A DNA stretch of 6,811 nucleotides from Thiopontia sp013349825. Lineage in GTDB: Bacteria; Pseudomonadota; Gammaproteobacteria; GCF-002020875. How positions within the stretch are numbered: the first letter of the stretch is position 1; each line of letters opens with the position of its first letter. The translations under genes and the position numbers were made by a program. The DNA lies in contig CAXCCG010000099.1 of assembly GCA_963981015.1 (NCBI GenBank), positions 1 to 6,811 of the forward strand. The letters run 5' to 3'. Below the pieces are notes generated by a model. The model did no database searches. It worked only from the letters and a program-made list of their open reading frames with translations, and was not told where the DNA came from. Below, in pieces: positions 5,326-6,811 of this stretch.

Positions 5326-6797
5326 CAATCTGTCCAGTAAGGCACATAACGTCGGCCACGCGCCCCTACTGAAGGGTCATAGAGTTTGATCACTCCAGCC
5401 TGAACAGCCTCTTTAAGCACCACTGAAACGGCTGACTTATTGTGTTCTGCAATACCAAATCGCTCTCTCAAGGTCGAATTATTCATCACCTCACGATTCA
5501 AATACTTCAGCACCGCATGCTGATAACAGGCACGAATCCGCTCCTCCCTATCCATATCCTTAAATGCACGATGGGCAAAGAGCGTGACCTTGGTGTGATA
5601 CTCAAAGGTCTCAAACAGTGGTGCAGGAAGCTGAAACAGCTCAGTTTGAGTGACTACCTTGTCAATGCCACTACCCCGCTCTTCACAGATGTTGATTCTA
5701 CGCAGAAAGGAGGCAAGCACCTCATTTCTGCTTTTTGGCGGGGAGTCGATAAACCGAGCCGTATCCACCAAGGGCGTGCCCGGATTAGTAATCTCCAGTC
5801 GAGTATCAAACAGCTCAATCATGGTGCCGGTACCCGTCAAACTGAAATCTTGATGGATCATCGCATTGGCCACCAGCTCCCGCAGTGCCACTTCAGGGTA
5901 CATCGGCAACTCTTGACGAAATGCCTGTCCGATCACCTCATTGGATGGCAACCAGGTTTTCAGGTGTTCAATCAGCTCTTCATAACCCACCGCATAGCCC
6001 CTGTTGCTGGATAACTCTCGAATGGTTTCAACACGGCTGTTGCCACGGTAGAGAATCAATCGAACTGCTTTACGTGCCAAGTGCCGAAAATCTTCCAGCT
6101 TTTTGGCAAACAGTACGGCCCCCAGATTGGTAATATGCCACTGGCCGCTATCACTGAGCTGGATCAAGTGATCCGACTGTAACGCCTGCAGAATGCCGTT
6201 ACGCCCCTCCGGCAGAGGTAGATCCAGTTGATCGAAATAGGCTGGGTAGTCGAGCAGCTTCAACACCTGCTCTGCCGGGACATTCTCTGCCGCCAGTTGC
6301 CGTTCAAAAGATACCTGATCAAATACCCGCCAGAGTGCCCGCTCCTTCTCGGCAAACTCACGCAATCTCTTTTTGTAGGAGCCAACCCGTATGTACTCGA
6401 TGCCATCAAACTGTACCGGAGTGTGGCTGGCAGCCTGTATCTCTAGAATTACCACTGGCAACGCTTGTGCGCTATCAAATTCGTAGAAGTGGAAGTCAAT
6501 TTTCGGTGCTGTTTTCTGCAACAGCCAGCTCTCCAGTTCCTGCTGCTTATGGCGCGCAGAGGAGGGGTTGAAGGTTGTACCGACCACCTCGTGCTGCTCA
6601 TCTTCTATGCCCCAGACCAGATAGGCCGACTGCTTGCCCAGTAGCGCCGCTGAGTTGGCCAGTCCCGAGATATACTCTCCGATCTGTTTGGGATCATCGT
6701 TGTTGTGCTTGAACTCGACCCACTCTGTTTCGCTGGGCAGGGAGACCAGCTCTCGCAGCAGGGATAGCAGATAGTCGTGGGAGCGTTCCAGCGTCAT
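5325..6797 (-). CDS. AlbA/Schlafen-type ATP-binding protein with GHKL ATPase domain
   Basis: This 490-residue protein has the layout of the family often labelled 'ATP-binding protein', 'RecG-like' or COG2865. Residues about 18-145 form an AlbA_2/Schlafen-like nucleic-acid-binding domain, with the signature ETEWVEFK (23-30), ISGLANSAAL (43-52) and VWGIED (61-66). Residues about 295-405 form a GHKL-type ATPase domain (HATPase_c_4). Its N-box is ALRELVANAMIHQDF, with E307, N311 and H315, followed by RLEITNPG (333-340) and EERGSGIDK (372-380). The last 65 residues look like a winged helix. The length is normal for the family and the frame is intact. The ATG at 6797 places the AlbA domain close to the N-terminus as usual, but only 14 nt of upstream sequence are visible and the ribosome binding site is weak. 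In known genomes this family recurs inside type I restriction loci, often between hsdS and hsdR, which fits hsdR starting 111 nt downstream. Its biochemical job there is unproven; DNA binding and an accessory or regulatory role are inference. Confidence 0.9.
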   Translation of the reverse strand: MTLERSHDYLLSLLRELVSLPSETEWVEFKHNNDDPKQIGEYISGLANSAALLGKQSAYLVWGIEDEQHEVVGTTFNPSSARHKQQELESWLLQKTAPKIDFHFYEFDSAQALPVVILEIQAASHTPVQFDGIEYIRVGSYKKRLREFAEKERALWRVFDQVSFERQLAAENVPAEQVLKLLDYPAYFDQLDLPLPEGRNGILQALQSDHLIQLSDSGQWHITNLGAVLFAKKLEDFRHLARKAVRLILYRGNSRVETIRELSSNRGYAVGYEELIEHLKTWLPSNEVIGQAFRQELPMYPEVALRELVANAMIHQDFSLTGTGTMIELFDTRLEITNPGTPLVDTARFIDSPPKSRNEVLASFLRRINICEERGSGIDKVVTQTELFQLPAPLFETFEYHTKVTLFAHRAFKDMDREERIRACYQHAVLKYLNREVMNNSTLRERFGIAEHNKSAVSVVLKEAVQAGVIKLYDPSVGARGRRYVPYWTD

Positions 6798-6811
6798 AGC
6801 TTTATTTTTCC

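Noticed and set aside
5442..6014. Plus-strand 190-codon ORF
   Set aside because: It is the complement of the conserved GHKL domain of the AlbA-type gene; the composition is typical of a shadow frame.
1..6811. CRISPR array, tRNA, rRNA or insertion sequence
   Set aside because: No regularly spaced repeats, cloverleaf, transposase or terminal inverted repeats were seen. The only clear longer repeat found is the two-copy 23-mer.

Overview
The window is an accessory, defence-type segment, very probably from a gammaproteobacterium. The evidence for that is the close resemblance of the dGTPase to enterobacterial Dgt, clear Shine-Dalgarno sites, and a GC content near 50% in the restriction genes. 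No genus can be named from the sequence. All recognisable genes lie on the minus strand, so the segment is transcribed from right (6797) to left (58).

The right half (6797 to 2130) is part of a type I restriction-modification locus. It holds a 490-residue AlbA/Schlafen-type ATP-binding protein that often accompanies such loci, then hsdR, the restriction and translocation subunit. The hsdR reading frame is intact from 5213 to 2130 except for one in-frame amber codon at 4169-4167. That codon separates the nuclease domain and Walker A motif from the rest of the helicase motor. The hsdM and hsdS genes are not in the window and, if present, would be expected upstream beyond 6811. The gap between these two genes (5214-5324) is AT-rich. 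It carries a perfect 23-bp direct repeat and a plausible hsdR promoter.

The left half (2020 to 58) is visibly more AT-rich. It is a tightly coupled two-gene unit: a dGTPase of the HD superfamily, and 1 nt downstream a 198-residue protein I cannot name with certainty. That protein carries an SGxxxH motif and other features reminiscent of archaeo-eukaryotic primase (AEP) folds. Between hsdR and the dGTPase gene, a 109-nt gap contains a possible 24-codon small ORF.

Taken together this looks like a defence island: foreign-DNA cleavage (apparently disabled or conditional in this strain) beside a nucleotide-depletion module. The dGTPase plus primase-like pair is the best candidate here for a little-described system. 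The amber-interrupted hsdR is the clearest sequence-level anomaly.
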